64,000 nucleotides of DNA from Paractinoplanes maris (GCF_023544465.1 NZ_JALPVL010000014.1:186001-250000); one strand, 5' to 3'; counted from the stretch's first letter, positions 25,855-35,396 are shown. The notes: a model not told the origin generated them from the letters alone. Numbers and translations are program-made.

Positions 25855-27662
25855 CCGACCGGCTGCGGCACCAGCGTGCCGATCTCGATCTCGTCGGTGC
25901 AGATGTTCGCCGTCGCGTCGTCGGCCTCGAGGGTCATCCGGTCGCCGCCGGCCAGCATCAGGACGAACATGGCGTTGAGGCCCCGGCGCACCGGGAACGA
26001 GCGGGCCGGGTGGTCACCGATCCGGACCGTCGCCGTGGTGTCGCTGTCGCTGAGGTAGCCGATCCGCAGCACCTGCCAGTAGTCGACGACCGCCGACCGC
26101 AGCGGGATGCGGACCGTGCGGCCCTTGGTCACCTGGTAACCGCAGCCCTTGACCGGGCCGGGCTCGGCCCGCACACCCTCGACCCAGGCCGGCCGGACGT
26201 GCCCGGAGTCGTCGAAGACGGACAGCCGCTGGGCCTCACTGACGAACGTCGGGCCGGACGGCTCGGGGCCGAAGAACCGGGACTGCATGTTCCACGGGCT
26301 CGACATGCCCGGCACCACCTCCTCGGGGACCGGCTGGTCCATGAAGACCGTGCCCGCCTCGGCCACGGCCAGGTCGGCCCGGGCGGTGGCCAGGTAGTCG
26401 CGCCCGGCCTTGTGCGACCAGTCGGCGGCGAAATCGACGCTGCTGTAGAGGCTGCTGGCGACGAACAGGGCCGCCACCGCGGTCAGCGCGGCCACGGGCA
26501 CCGGCCGCCGCGGTTGCTCCACCGTGCCGTCCAGAGCTCGCAGACCGCAGACCGCGATCCCCACGCACAGCGCCGCGACCGGCATGACGTCACCCAGGTA
26601 GCGCGGCACCAGACCGGCGACCCCGCTGAGCGCCGAGCCCAGCCGGGTGGCCGCGATCAGCCCGGCGGCCAGCAGCGCGAAGAGCAGCAGCAGGGTCCAG
26701 GCCCGCACGGCCACCCAGCGGCGCCACCAGATCGTCCCGGCGATCAGGGCCCCGGCCGCGGCCCACGAGATCCAGCGGGCAGCCTCGGTCGGCGCCACGA
26801 CCGCGGTGCCGTCACCGGCCGCCAGCCAGCTCCACGGCCCGCCGAGCAGACCCGGGGCGAGCGACTCGCCGAAGTACTGGCGGAGGAACGTGCCCACCTC
26901 CCCGGCCGACGACGGCTCGCGCAGCGTGGAAGCGGTCGACATGGACAGATAGGCGCCGAGGTAGACCAGCACGATCACGGTCAGCACGGCCCAGGCCGGC
27001 CACCACCGCCGGACCGTGGTGACGACAGCGCGGACCGGGCCGCCGGGCGCGTAGAGGCAGAGCGCGACCAGGAACACGAGCGGCACCGCGAACAGCACCT
27101 TCTCGAAGAAGAACAGGCCGACCAGCACCGCGGCGGCCAGCGTGACCAGGTGGTGCCGGTCGCCGGTGCGCAGGTATCGCACCTGGGCGCCGATGGCCAC
27201 GATCATCGCCAGCTGCATCGGCAGCAGGTTGACGCCGACCGCCCACCAGGCGGTGAGCTCCAGGGTCAGCGGGTTGAACACGAGCAGGCAGAGCGGCAGG
27301 AGCAGACCCCAGCCGGCCGGCAGCATGAGCTTGAGCAGGCGGTAGAACGCCACCCCGACGGCCAGCTGACCGAGCAGCATCAGGGCCAGCAACGGCAGGT
27401 AGTCGTAGCCCGCGAGCCGCTCGACGGCCAGCGTGATCAAGCGACCGGCCGGCATGAAGTGGTTGTTGTAGAGACCGAACACGTGCTCGAAGTCCAACCC
27501 GTACGCGTCGGCCTGGGACACGATCGGGAAGTCGTCGACGGCCAGGAAGCCGCGCCGGGAGACCACCGCCCGCCAGGCCACGCTGAGCACGATGAGCAGG
27601 CCGGCGACGGCGTCGACCGGGTCGACCCGGGCCCGGAGCGCGGGGACGGCGGCAACGCTCAC
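25851..27662 (-). CDS. large polytopic membrane protein of the glycan locus
   Basis: A 603-aa protein with about ten to eleven transmembrane helices, followed by a 170-aa extracytoplasmic C-terminal domain rich in beta strands (VTKGRTVRIPLRSAVVDYWQ, RIGDHPARSFPVRRGLNAMF). An early loop has AVDDFPIVSQADAYGLDFEH and YNNHFMPAGR, a GT-C-like acidic motif. GTG at 27662 overlaps the FkbM methyltransferase stop as GTGA; the open frame runs on to 29609 but that extension is antisense to neighbouring genes. It is probably a glycosyltransferase or polymerase for the same glycan. Confidence 0.72.
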   Translation of the reverse strand: MSVAAVPALRARVDPVDAVAGLLIVLSVAWRAVVSRRGFLAVDDFPIVSQADAYGLDFEHVFGLYNNHFMPAGRLITLAVERLAGYDYLPLLALMLLGQLAVGVAFYRLLKLMLPAGWGLLLPLCLLVFNPLTLELTAWWAVGVNLLPMQLAMIVAIGAQVRYLRTGDRHHLVTLAAAVLVGLFFFEKVLFAVPLVFLVALCLYAPGGPVRAVVTTVRRWWPAWAVLTVIVLVYLGAYLSMSTASTLREPSSAGEVGTFLRQYFGESLAPGLLGGPWSWLAAGDGTAVVAPTEAARWISWAAAGALIAGTIWWRRWVAVRAWTLLLLFALLAAGLIAATRLGSALSGVAGLVPRYLGDVMPVAALCVGIAVCGLRALDGTVEQPRRPVPVAALTAVAALFVASSLYSSVDFAADWSHKAGRDYLATARADLAVAEAGTVFMDQPVPEEVVPGMSSPWNMQSRFFGPEPSGPTFVSEAQRLSVFDDSGHVRPAWVEGVRAEPGPVKGCGYQVTKGRTVRIPLRSAVVDYWQVLRIGYLSDSDTTATVRIGDHPARSFPVRRGLNAMFVLMLAGGDRMTLEADDATANICTDEIEIGTLVPQPVG

Positions 27663-28417
27663 GCCCGGCCCTCCGGCCGGAAGAGGACCATGTTGACGTA
27701 CCGCGGCCTCGGCCAGACCACCCGCCGGGCGAAGCTCTGCCCGACCCGGGCCAGGGCCTGCCGCTGGTGACCGATCAGGTCGAATTCGGACAGTGGGATC
27801 CAGCGACCGGCCGGCATCACGTAGGGGCGGTAACCCCACCCGGCGAGCAGCTCGAGCACCGGCTCGACCTCCTGGATCCGCTCCTCGAGCTCGACGATCA
27901 TCATCGGCCGGTCCCGCCGCAGCGTCCGCTCGGCGCCGCGCAGCGCGGGCACCTCGTGACCCTCGACGTCGATCTTGAGGAACCGGACGTCGGTCAGCTC
28001 CAGCTGGTCGATCGTGACCCGCTCGACCGTGACCGTGCGCCCGGTCGGCTGCTCCAGCGACGAGGTGCCGGTGCCCGGGCCGCCGGGTGGCAGATGGAGC
28101 TCGGCCGTGCCGGCGTGGTCCGAGGCGACCGCCTCGACCACCCGCACGTCGGGGAACGCGGTGGCGACGCACCGGGCCAGCTCGGCCGTCGGCTCGATCG
28201 CGACCACCCGGCCGGCGATCCGGCGCAGGCCGCGTGTCCACGGTCCGTACCAGGCTCCGACGTCGACGGCCGTGCCGCCTCGGGGTGCGTAGGAGGCGAG
28301 CCGGGCGAGCTCCGGCTCGACCCGGGGATAGGCGAATCGCACCGCCCCCGCGACGGCGTCGGACGGTAGTGCCGCGGCGATGCGCGAGCTCAATCGGGTG
28401 GTCAACGTGCCGGCCAT
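27659..28417 (-). CDS. FkbM-family methyltransferase
   Basis: A 252-aa SAM-dependent O-methyltransferase. The SAM motif TAVDVGAWYGPWTRGL lies at about 49-63. It is followed by AIEPTAELARC and the FkbM signature FLKIDVEGHEVPALRG near 155. This family commonly methylates sugar hydroxyls in polysaccharides. ATG at 28417 is chosen because the fold begins there. It is first in the operon running down to 24202 and is divergent from the sugar dehydrogenase operon across about 90 bp. Confidence 0.87.
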   Translation of the reverse strand: MAGTLTTRLSSRIAAALPSDAVAGAVRFAYPRVEPELARLASYAPRGGTAVDVGAWYGPWTRGLRRIAGRVVAIEPTAELARCVATAFPDVRVVEAVASDHAGTAELHLPPGGPGTGTSSLEQPTGRTVTVERVTIDQLELTDVRFLKIDVEGHEVPALRGAERTLRRDRPMMIVELEERIQEVEPVLELLAGWGYRPYVMPAGRWIPLSEFDLIGHQRQALARVGQSFARRVVWPRPRYVNMVLFRPEGRA

Positions 28418-28508
28418 GGTGACGAACCATAGTGCCTGTTTCGCGCATGGGTAGACCCGAAGTTGACTCACGAGTAACCTCCAGGCACCGAAGTGAAGGG
28501 AGCCGTGT

Positions 28509-29687
28509 GTGGACGTCTGCGTCGTGGGTGGTTGTGGCCGTGTCGGCCTGCCTCTGGGCATCGCGCTGGCCTCGCGCGGACTCTCCGTCGTGCTGTACGA
28601 CATCGATGCGACCGCCGTCGATCGGGTCAACGCGGCATCGATGCCCTTCGCTGAGCACGGTGCCGCCGAGCCGCTGGCCGAGGCGCTCGCGGCGGGCCGT
28701 CTGCGCGCCTCCACCGACCCGTCGAGCGTCGGTCAGGCCGACGCGCTGATCGTCGTCGTCGGCACCCCGGTCGACGAGCACCTCAACCCCGACCTCGGCG
28801 CGGTGCCGCGGGCCATCGAGCGCGGGGTCGAGCATCTGCGCGACGGCCAGCTCATCGTGCTGCGCAGCACCGTCTACCCAGGAGTTACCGCGCTGACCGA
28901 GCGGTTGCTGGCCGGTCGCGGTCTCGACGTGGACGTCGCCTTCTGCCCGGAGCGGATCGCCGAGGGCAAGGCGATGACCGAGCTCTTCACGCTGCCGCAG
29001 ATCGTCGCCGCCCGCACACCGCGGGCCCTCGACCGAGCCGAGAAGCTGTTCCGCACCCTCACCGACTCGATCGTCCGGCTCGAGCCGGAGGAGGCCGAGC
29101 TGGCCAAGCTGTTCACCAACACCTGGCGCTACCTGAAGTTCGCGGCGGCCAACCAGTTCTGGATGATGGCCAACGACTTCGGCCTCGACTTCGCCCGGAT
29201 CCGGCACGCCGTCACCTTCGAGTACCCGCGGGCCGACGACCTGCCGATGCCCGGCTTCGCCGCCGGGCCGTGCCTGCTCAAGGACACGATGCAGCTGGCC
29301 GCGTTCAACCGCAACAACTTCGTGCTCGGCCACTCGGCGATGCTGATCAACGAGGGCCTCCCGCTCTATCTGGTCTCGCGGCTGGAGGACCGGTTCGACC
29401 TGAGCGAGCTCACCGTCGGCATCCTGGGCATGGCGTTCAAGGGCGGCAGCGACGACTCGCGCGACAGCCTGGCCTACAAGCTGCGCAAAATTCTGACGCT
29501 CAAGGCCCGCGAGACGCTCTGCACCGACCCGTTCGTGCCCGACGACCGCCTCCTGCCGCTGGACGAGGTGCTGAAGCGGGCCGACCTGCTGATCATCGCG
29601 GCGCCCCACCCGCAGTACGCCGAGCTCGAGACCGAGACGCCGCTGGTCGACATGTGGGGGCTGACCGGGACGGGAGTGCGGGTATGA
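28509..29687 (+). CDS. UDP-glucose/GDP-mannose dehydrogenase family protein
   Basis: A 392-aa NAD-dependent nucleotide-sugar dehydrogenase. The Rossmann motif CVVGGCGRVGLPLG lies at 4-17. STVYPGVT and CPERIAEGKA follow, then the catalytic Cys in AAGPCLLKDT (about 255) and a C-terminal GMAFKGGSDDSRDS substrate loop. It would oxidise C6 of an NDP-hexose in two steps to a uronic acid. The GTG start has AAGGGAG upstream. It opens a tightly packed four-gene operon and overlaps the GT2 gene as ATGA. Confidence 0.9.
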   Translation: MDVCVVGGCGRVGLPLGIALASRGLSVVLYDIDATAVDRVNAASMPFAEHGAAEPLAEALAAGRLRASTDPSSVGQADALIVVVGTPVDEHLNPDLGAVPRAIERGVEHLRDGQLIVLRSTVYPGVTALTERLLAGRGLDVDVAFCPERIAEGKAMTELFTLPQIVAARTPRALDRAEKLFRTLTDSIVRLEPEEAELAKLFTNTWRYLKFAAANQFWMMANDFGLDFARIRHAVTFEYPRADDLPMPGFAAGPCLLKDTMQLAAFNRNNFVLGHSAMLINEGLPLYLVSRLEDRFDLSELTVGILGMAFKGGSDDSRDSLAYKLRKILTLKARETLCTDPFVPDDRLLPLDEVLKRADLLIIAAPHPQYAELETETPLVDMWGLTGTGVRV

Positions 29688-30469
29688 CGCCCCGGGTCTC
29701 GGTCGTCATCCCGGTCTACAACGAGGGCGCCGACGTGGTGCGGCACCTGGAGCGCATCCTGCGCGAGGTGATGTTGCCGGCCGAGATCCTCGTGGTGCAC
29801 GACATGCCCGAGGACACCACAGTGCCGTACGCGGAGAAGCTCGCGGAGCACGACCCCCGGGTCCGGACGGTGCTCAACACGTACGGGCGGGGGCCGGCCA
29901 ACGCCATCCGGTTCGGGATCGACGCCGCCACGGCGCCCGTCGCCGTGGTGACCATGGCCGACGGCTGCGACGACCCGCGGCAGATCGACGACCTGGCCCG
30001 GCTGGTCGACCGGGGGGTGGTGGTCGCCGCGGCGTCGCGCTACATGCCCGGCGGGCAGCAGGTCGGCGGGCCGCGGTTCAAGCGGATGGCCTCGCGCTGG
30101 GCCGGGCGCACGCTGTGGTGGCTGGCCCGGGTCGGCACCCGGGACGCGACGAACAGCTTCAAGGCGTACGACACCGATTTTGTCCGCGAGGTGGGCATCG
30201 AATCGCGGACCGGGTTCGAGATCGGCATCGAGCTCACCGCGAAGGCGACCAGGATGCGCCGCCCGGTGGCCGAGATCCCGACCATCTGGCTCGACCGGCA
30301 GCTGGGCCAGTCCACCTTCGACGTGGGCCGGTTCATGCCGAGCTACCTGCGCTGGTATCTCTTCGCCTTCGGTCCCCGGCTGACCGAGGAGCAACTCGCC
30401 GTCCGCTGGGCGGCCCGCAAGCCGGACACGGTGCCGGCCGATCGCGACAAGGAGGGCACCTCCAAGTGA
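29684..30469 (+). CDS. GT2-family glycosyltransferase
   Basis: A 261-aa GT-A enzyme. It begins RVSVVIPVYNEGADV (residues 4-18) and continues with VLNTYGRGPANAIRFG. An acidic donor/metal motif (VTMADGCDDPRQ) and a KAYDTDFVREVG segment follow, giving a dolichol-phosphate-sugar-synthase-like layout with a hydrophobic C-terminal stretch. It lies between the dehydrogenase (4-bp overlap) and the epimerase (4-bp overlap). It probably transfers the sugar made by its neighbours to a lipid carrier. Confidence 0.87.
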   Translation: MTPRVSVVIPVYNEGADVVRHLERILREVMLPAEILVVHDMPEDTTVPYAEKLAEHDPRVRTVLNTYGRGPANAIRFGIDAATAPVAVVTMADGCDDPRQIDDLARLVDRGVVVAAASRYMPGGQQVGGPRFKRMASRWAGRTLWWLARVGTRDATNSFKAYDTDFVREVGIESRTGFEIGIELTAKATRMRRPVAEIPTIWLDRQLGQSTFDVGRFMPSYLRWYLFAFGPRLTEEQLAVRWAARKPDTVPADRDKEGTSK

Positions 30470-31488
30470 AGGTGCTGGTCACCGGCTCGGCCGGGTTCAT
30501 CGGCGGTTATCTGGTCGAGGAGTTGCTCGGCCGGGGGTACGAGGTGGTGGGCCTCGACGACTACTCGAAGTACGGCAAGGTCGCGCACGCCTACGACGAC
30601 CACCCGGGTTTCCGGTTCGTCGAGGGCGACGCGCGCGATCCGCGCCTGGTCGGCGAGCTGCTGGCCGGCTGCGACCACTTCATCGCGGGCGCCGCGATGA
30701 TCGGCGGCATCTCCTACTTCCACGCGTACGCGTACGACCTGCTCGCCACCAACGAGCGGATCATGGCCTCCTCGTGCGACGCGGCGATCGCGGCCCACCG
30801 CGACGGCCGGCTGAAGAAGGTCACGTACATCTCGTCGTCCATGGTCTACGAGTCGACCGACCGGTGGCCCAGCAAGGAGGGCGACGAGAAGGCCGTGCCG
30901 CCGCCGCGGTCCTCGTACGGCTTCCAGAAACTCGCCGTGGAGTACTACGCCCGGGCCGCCTGGGATCAGTACCAGCTGCCGTACACGATCGTCCGGCCGT
31001 TCAACTGCGTCGGCGTCGGCGAGGGCCGGGCCCTGGGCAACGCCGAGGTGCTCTCCGGCAACGTCAAGCTGGCCATGTCGCACGTCGTCCCGGACCTGGT
31101 GCAGAAGGTCCTCAAGGGACAGGACCCGCTGCACGTCCTGGGCACCGGCGAGCAGGTGCGGCATTACACGTACGGCGGGGATCTGGCTCGCGGCATCGTC
31201 ACCGCCATGGAGCACGACGCCGCCGTGAACGAGGACTTCAACCTCTCGACCGCGCAGTCGACGACCGTGCTCGAGCTGGCCGAGCTGATCTGGCGCAAGG
31301 TCAACGGGCCCGGCGTGCCGTTCCGCCACGTCAGCGACGAGCCGTTCGCGCACGACGTGGCGATGCGGGTGCCGGACGTGACGAAGGCCCGCGAGGTGCT
31401 CGGCTTCACCGCCGGCACCCCGCTCGACGCCATGCTCGACGAGGTGATCCCGTGGATCACCCGAGCGGTCGCGGAGGGTCGTCTCTGA
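30466..31488 (+). CDS. NAD-dependent epimerase/dehydratase (extended SDR)
   Basis: A 340-aa extended short-chain dehydrogenase. The cofactor motif is VLVTGSAGFIGGYLVEEL (residues 3-20). A YISSSMVYESTDRWP serine and the catalytic pair SSYGFQKLAVEYY come next, then IVRPFNCVGVGEGR in the sugar-binding half. It likely converts an NDP-sugar (4-epimerisation, decarboxylation or dehydration; the exact reaction is not evident). GTG at 30466 has AAGGAGGG upstream and overlaps the GT2 stop by 4 bp. Confidence 0.88.
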   Translation: MKVLVTGSAGFIGGYLVEELLGRGYEVVGLDDYSKYGKVAHAYDDHPGFRFVEGDARDPRLVGELLAGCDHFIAGAAMIGGISYFHAYAYDLLATNERIMASSCDAAIAAHRDGRLKKVTYISSSMVYESTDRWPSKEGDEKAVPPPRSSYGFQKLAVEYYARAAWDQYQLPYTIVRPFNCVGVGEGRALGNAEVLSGNVKLAMSHVVPDLVQKVLKGQDPLHVLGTGEQVRHYTYGGDLARGIVTAMEHDAAVNEDFNLSTAQSTTVLELAELIWRKVNGPGVPFRHVSDEPFAHDVAMRVPDVTKAREVLGFTAGTPLDAMLDEVIPWITRAVAEGRL

Positions 31489-32687
31489 CGACCCCGTCCC
31501 GGCGCAGCATCGGCCTGGCCGGCGCCGCCGTCACGGTGGCCGGCGCGGTCACCAACGCCTTCGGGTACGTCGTACCGGTGCTCGGCGCCCGCCGGCTCAG
31601 CGCCGGCGACCTCGGCGCGCTGGCCACCGTGCTGGCGATCGTGGCGATCGCCTCGGTGCCCGGCACCGGCTTGCAGATCGCGATGGCGGTCCGCCGGGCC
31701 CGTCACCCGGGCGCGACCGCCGGCCGGGTCGCCGTGGTCACCGCGCTGGTCTGCGGCGGCGCGGTGCTGTTGCTGGCGCCGGTCGCCGGCCCGCTGCTCG
31801 ACCTGCCGCCCGCGCTCACTCCCCTGCTCGCCGTCTACACCTTCGCGATCGTCCTGAGTGGCCGCCGGTTGGGCGAACTGCAGGGCGACGAGCGCTTCCT
31901 GCGCCTGGCGCTGGGCATGTCGGTGCTGGCCACCGGCCGGTACGCGGGCCTGATCGCGGGCCTGCTGCTCGGTCTCGGACTGACCGGTTCCGTGCTGCTC
32001 GGCACCGCACTGGCCCTGGGCGTGCCGCTCGTCCTGGCCGTCCTGGCCCGCACCCCCGGCGCCGTGACCGGCGACCACGGCCTCACCGCCCGGCAGGTCT
32101 TCACCGCCGGCTCGGCCACCCTGGCCATGCTCGCCGTCTCGTACGCCGACGTGATCCTGGCCCGCCACGTGCTGCCGGCCGACGCGTCCGGCGCCTACGC
32201 GGTGGGAGCCGTGCTGACCAAGGGTGCGCTGTGGGCCCCGCAGGTGGTCACCGTGCTGGCCCTGCCCAAACTCGCCCAGGGCAGCCGCCGCGCCCTGCTG
32301 ACCGCCGTCGGCCTGGTCGCCGCCTGCGGCCTGTTGCTGGTCGCGGCCTCGGCGGCGGCCGGCGGCCTGGCCTTCCAGCTGGCCGGCGGGGCCGGCTACG
32401 CCGAGCTGGGCCGCTACGCGCCGGTCTTCGCCACCACCGGCGCCCTCTACGCCCTGGTCTTCGTCCTGATCAACGCCCAGGTGGCGGCGGGCGCCCGCTG
32501 GCCGTCGGCCCCACTGTGGGCGGCCACCGCGGTCCTGGTGGTGACGGCCGAATGGCTGGTCCCACCGACCCTGCCCGCCATCATGTGGTGCGCGGCCGCC
32601 ACCGCCGCCCTGGCCCTGACCGGCGCCGCCCTCTGCCAGCGCCGGCTCGGCGCCGGCCGCTCCGGGCGAGTCCGACCCGGCGCCTGA
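31485..32687 (+). CDS. polysaccharide flippase-like membrane protein (MATE/Wzx-like)
   Basis: About 400 residues with around 12 transmembrane helices and a layout like lipid-linked oligosaccharide exporters (GYVVPVLGARRLSAGDLGAL early, then repeated Gly/Ala/Leu helices). It would move the glycan made by the operon across the membrane. The start is uncertain: CTG at 31485 overlaps the epimerase stop as CTGA and has GGAGGG (31472-31477) 7 nt upstream, while GTG at 31452 is a conventional alternative with no good ribosome binding site. Confidence 0.8.
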   Translation: MTTPSRRSIGLAGAAVTVAGAVTNAFGYVVPVLGARRLSAGDLGALATVLAIVAIASVPGTGLQIAMAVRRARHPGATAGRVAVVTALVCGGAVLLLAPVAGPLLDLPPALTPLLAVYTFAIVLSGRRLGELQGDERFLRLALGMSVLATGRYAGLIAGLLLGLGLTGSVLLGTALALGVPLVLAVLARTPGAVTGDHGLTARQVFTAGSATLAMLAVSYADVILARHVLPADASGAYAVGAVLTKGALWAPQVVTVLALPKLAQGSRRALLTAVGLVAACGLLLVAASAAAGGLAFQLAGGAGYAELGRYAPVFATTGALYALVFVLINAQVAAGARWPSAPLWAATAVLVVTAEWLVPPTLPAIMWCAAATAALALTGAALCQRRLGAGRSGRVRPGA

Positions 32688-32727
32688 CCGCCGGGGTGGA
32701 TAGGGTCGAGCGGTCAGTGATCGCGAC

Positions 32728-35331
32728 ATGTCGATGGGTGAGCAAATGCTGCAGCCGGAGGGGTTCGGTGGGCCGCCGGATCCGGGGCGGGCCGGCGGTC
32801 TGGACGACGTGGCCGAGCGGCTCCGGCTGTTGAAGGTGTGGGGCGGCAACCCGTCCTACGACACGATCAAGGAGCGGGTCAACGCGGCCTGGACCGCGGC
32901 CGGGCGGCCGGCGACGGAACTGACCAGCAAGTCCACCGTGGCCGACTGCTTCCGGGCCGGGCGGCGGCGGCTGAACGCGGACCTTGTCATCGCCGTGGTC
33001 GAGGCGGTGCACCCGGACGCGGGCTATGTGGCTCTGTGGCGGCAGGCCCTGCGGGCGGTCGGTGGCGAGATCGACGCCGTGTCGCAGGTCCGGGTTCACG
33101 ACACGTTGCCGCAGGATCTGGCCGGTTTCACCGGTCGCACGGACGAGCTGGAGCGGTTGCGTCTCGCGCTCAGTGCGGCCCGGCGCGACGGTGGCGCCGT
33201 GGTGATCTCGGCGATCGCCGGGATGGCCGGGGTCGGCAAGACCCAGCTCGCCGTCCGCGCCGGTCACCTGCTGGCCGGGGAGGGTCTGTTCGACCGGGTG
33301 CTGTTCGTCAACCTGCGCGGCTTCGACCCCGACCCGGCCCAGCCGCCGGCCGACCCGGCGGCGGTGCTCGACGGGTTCCTGCGCGTGCTCGGCGTGTCCG
33401 GCCACCGGATCCCGCACGGTCTGGAGGCCCGCGCCGCCGCCTACCGCGCCCGCCTGGCCGGGACCCGGGCGCTGGTGGTACTGGACAACGCGGCCACGGT
33501 CGAGCAGGTCCGGCCGCTGCTGCCGGACACGCCGGGCTGTCTGGCGCTGGTCACCAGCCGGCGGAGCCTGTCCGGTCTGCCCGCGACCACCGCCCTCTCC
33601 GTCGACGTGTTCACCCCGGACGAGGCCGTGACGTTCCTGAGGACCGCGGTCGCGGAGACCCACCGGGCGCCGGACCCGGCCGCCCTGGCCCGGATCGCCG
33701 CCCGCTGCGGCTACCTGCCGCTCGCCTTGAGCCTGGTCGCCGGGCACATTCGCGGCTTCCCCGACTGGACCCTGGCCGACCAGGCCGACCGGCTCGACGA
33801 CCGGCACCGGGGCCGCCGCCTGGAATCCGGGGTCGAGCTGGCCCTCGATCTGTCCTACCAGGATCTGCCGGCCGCCCGGCAACGACTGCTGCGGCTGGTC
33901 GCGCTGCACCCGGGTCAGGACTTCGACGCGTACGCGGCCGGGGCCCTGACCGGCACCGAGCCGGCCGCCGCGGCGACCGGCCTCGAGCACCTCGTCCGGG
34001 ACCATCTGCTGCAGCCGACCGGATCGGGGCGGTTCGGCTTCCACGACCTGGTCCGCCTGCACGCCACCGATCGCGCGCTCGACCAGGACCCGCCGGCCGC
34101 CCGCCGGGCCGCGCTCGACCGGCTGTCCGACTACTATCTCGCCACCGCCGGGGCAGCCATGAACGCGCTGCACCCGGGTGAGGCTCACGAGCGTCCGCCG
34201 CGGCCGGCCGACCCGGCCCCGGGCCCGGAGCTGACCGATCCCGAGGACGCGGTCGCCTGGCTGGACACCGAGCGGCCCACGCTGATCGCCGTCGTGGCCC
34301 ACGCCGCGACACACGGCTCGCCGGCCCGGGCCGTGCGGCTGGCCCGCACCCTGTCGCGCTACCTCAAGGGCGGCCACCACGGCGATGCGCTGACCGTGCA
34401 TGGCCACGCCCTGCGAGCCGCTCACGACCTCGGTGACCTGGCCGGACAGGCCCACTCCCTCACCGACCGCGGCGTCGCCCACCGGCGGCTGGGCCTGCCC
34501 GGGCAGGCGTCGGACGACCTTCAGCGGGCGCTCGAGCTGTTCCGCCTCATCGGGGACCCGGCCGGGCAGGCGGCCGCCCTCTACGACCTGGGCACCGTCG
34601 TGCAGTGGATGGGTCGCTACCAGGCCGCCATCGACTACAAGACGCAGGCCCTGGACCTGTATCGGCAGGCCGGTGACCGCAACGGCGAGGCGAACATGCT
34701 CAGCGGCATCGGCCTCGTCCTGGAACGGGCCGGCCGTTTCCCCGAGGCGATCGACCACTGCGAGCAGGCCCTGGTGCTGCATCGGCAGTCCGGCAACCGG
34801 CACGGCGAGGCCCAGGCGTTCAACATCCTGGGCGACATCGAGACGCGGGCGGGCCGGTACGACGACGCCGCCGCGCACCTGACCCAGGCCCGGACGTTGT
34901 TCCGGCAGCTCGGCAACCGCAACAACGAAGCCGGGGCGCTGGACAGCCTCGGCATGTTGTCCAACGCCCTCGGCCGGCCCGAGGAGGCCATCGGGTATCT
35001 CGAGCAGTCGCTGACCATCTTTCGCGAACTCGGCAACAAGGGCGGTGAGACCGGGGCGGTCAACCTCCTCGGCCGGGCGGCCCTCGCCGCCGGCCGGCCC
35101 ACCGACGCGCTCGCCCATCACACCGCCGCGCTCGCCCTGGCCGTCGACGCCGGGCTGCCCGACGAGCAGGCCTTCGCCGAGGCGGGTCTCGGCCACCTCC
35201 ACCGCGCCCTCGGCGATCACGCCCGGGCGGCCGGGCACTTCCAGCGGGCCTTGACCATCTATCTCGAGCTCGGCCTGCCCGAGGCCGACGAGATCCGCGC
35301 CCACCTGGCCGTCCTGGCACCGCACGACTGA
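32728..35331 (+). CDS. STAND-type NB-ARC ATPase with C-terminal TPR repeats
   Basis: An 867-aa protein. The N-terminal helical region (about 25-110, AERLRLLKVWGGNPSYDTIKERV... KSTVADCFRAGRRRLNADLV) looks like a small DNA- or partner-binding domain and is not a SARP winged helix. The NTPase has Walker A AGMAGVGKTQ (Lys about 171), Walker B RALVVLDNA and the LVTSRRSL sensor. Six or more 40-residue TPRs form the C-terminus (for example GDIETRAGRYDDAAAHLTQA). Such proteins are signal-controlled switches, used as regulators and, in some bacteria, in phage defence. No effector domain is visible. Confidence 0.87.
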   Translation: MSMGEQMLQPEGFGGPPDPGRAGGLDDVAERLRLLKVWGGNPSYDTIKERVNAAWTAAGRPATELTSKSTVADCFRAGRRRLNADLVIAVVEAVHPDAGYVALWRQALRAVGGEIDAVSQVRVHDTLPQDLAGFTGRTDELERLRLALSAARRDGGAVVISAIAGMAGVGKTQLAVRAGHLLAGEGLFDRVLFVNLRGFDPDPAQPPADPAAVLDGFLRVLGVSGHRIPHGLEARAAAYRARLAGTRALVVLDNAATVEQVRPLLPDTPGCLALVTSRRSLSGLPATTALSVDVFTPDEAVTFLRTAVAETHRAPDPAALARIAARCGYLPLALSLVAGHIRGFPDWTLADQADRLDDRHRGRRLESGVELALDLSYQDLPAARQRLLRLVALHPGQDFDAYAAGALTGTEPAAAATGLEHLVRDHLLQPTGSGRFGFHDLVRLHATDRALDQDPPAARRAALDRLSDYYLATAGAAMNALHPGEAHERPPRPADPAPGPELTDPEDAVAWLDTERPTLIAVVAHAATHGSPARAVRLARTLSRYLKGGHHGDALTVHGHALRAAHDLGDLAGQAHSLTDRGVAHRRLGLPGQASDDLQRALELFRLIGDPAGQAAALYDLGTVVQWMGRYQAAIDYKTQALDLYRQAGDRNGEANMLSGIGLVLERAGRFPEAIDHCEQALVLHRQSGNRHGEAQAFNILGDIETRAGRYDDAAAHLTQARTLFRQLGNRNNEAGALDSLGMLSNALGRPEEAIGYLEQSLTIFRELGNKGGETGAVNLLGRAALAAGRPTDALAHHTAALALAVDAGLPDEQAFAEAGLGHLHRALGDHARAAGHFQRALTIYLELGLPEADEIRAHLAVLAPHD

Positions 35332-35396
35332 CACCGCCGGCCGGGAGGGGAACCGATCGCCGAGCCGGACCGACCGGCAGCGGTTACCTTGGGCCC

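Noticed and set aside
27662-29609. N-terminal extension of the 25851-27662 membrane protein to 1252 residues
   Set aside because: Runs antisense to the sugar dehydrogenase and out of frame with the FkbM gene; GTG at 27662 with GTGA overlap is the better start.
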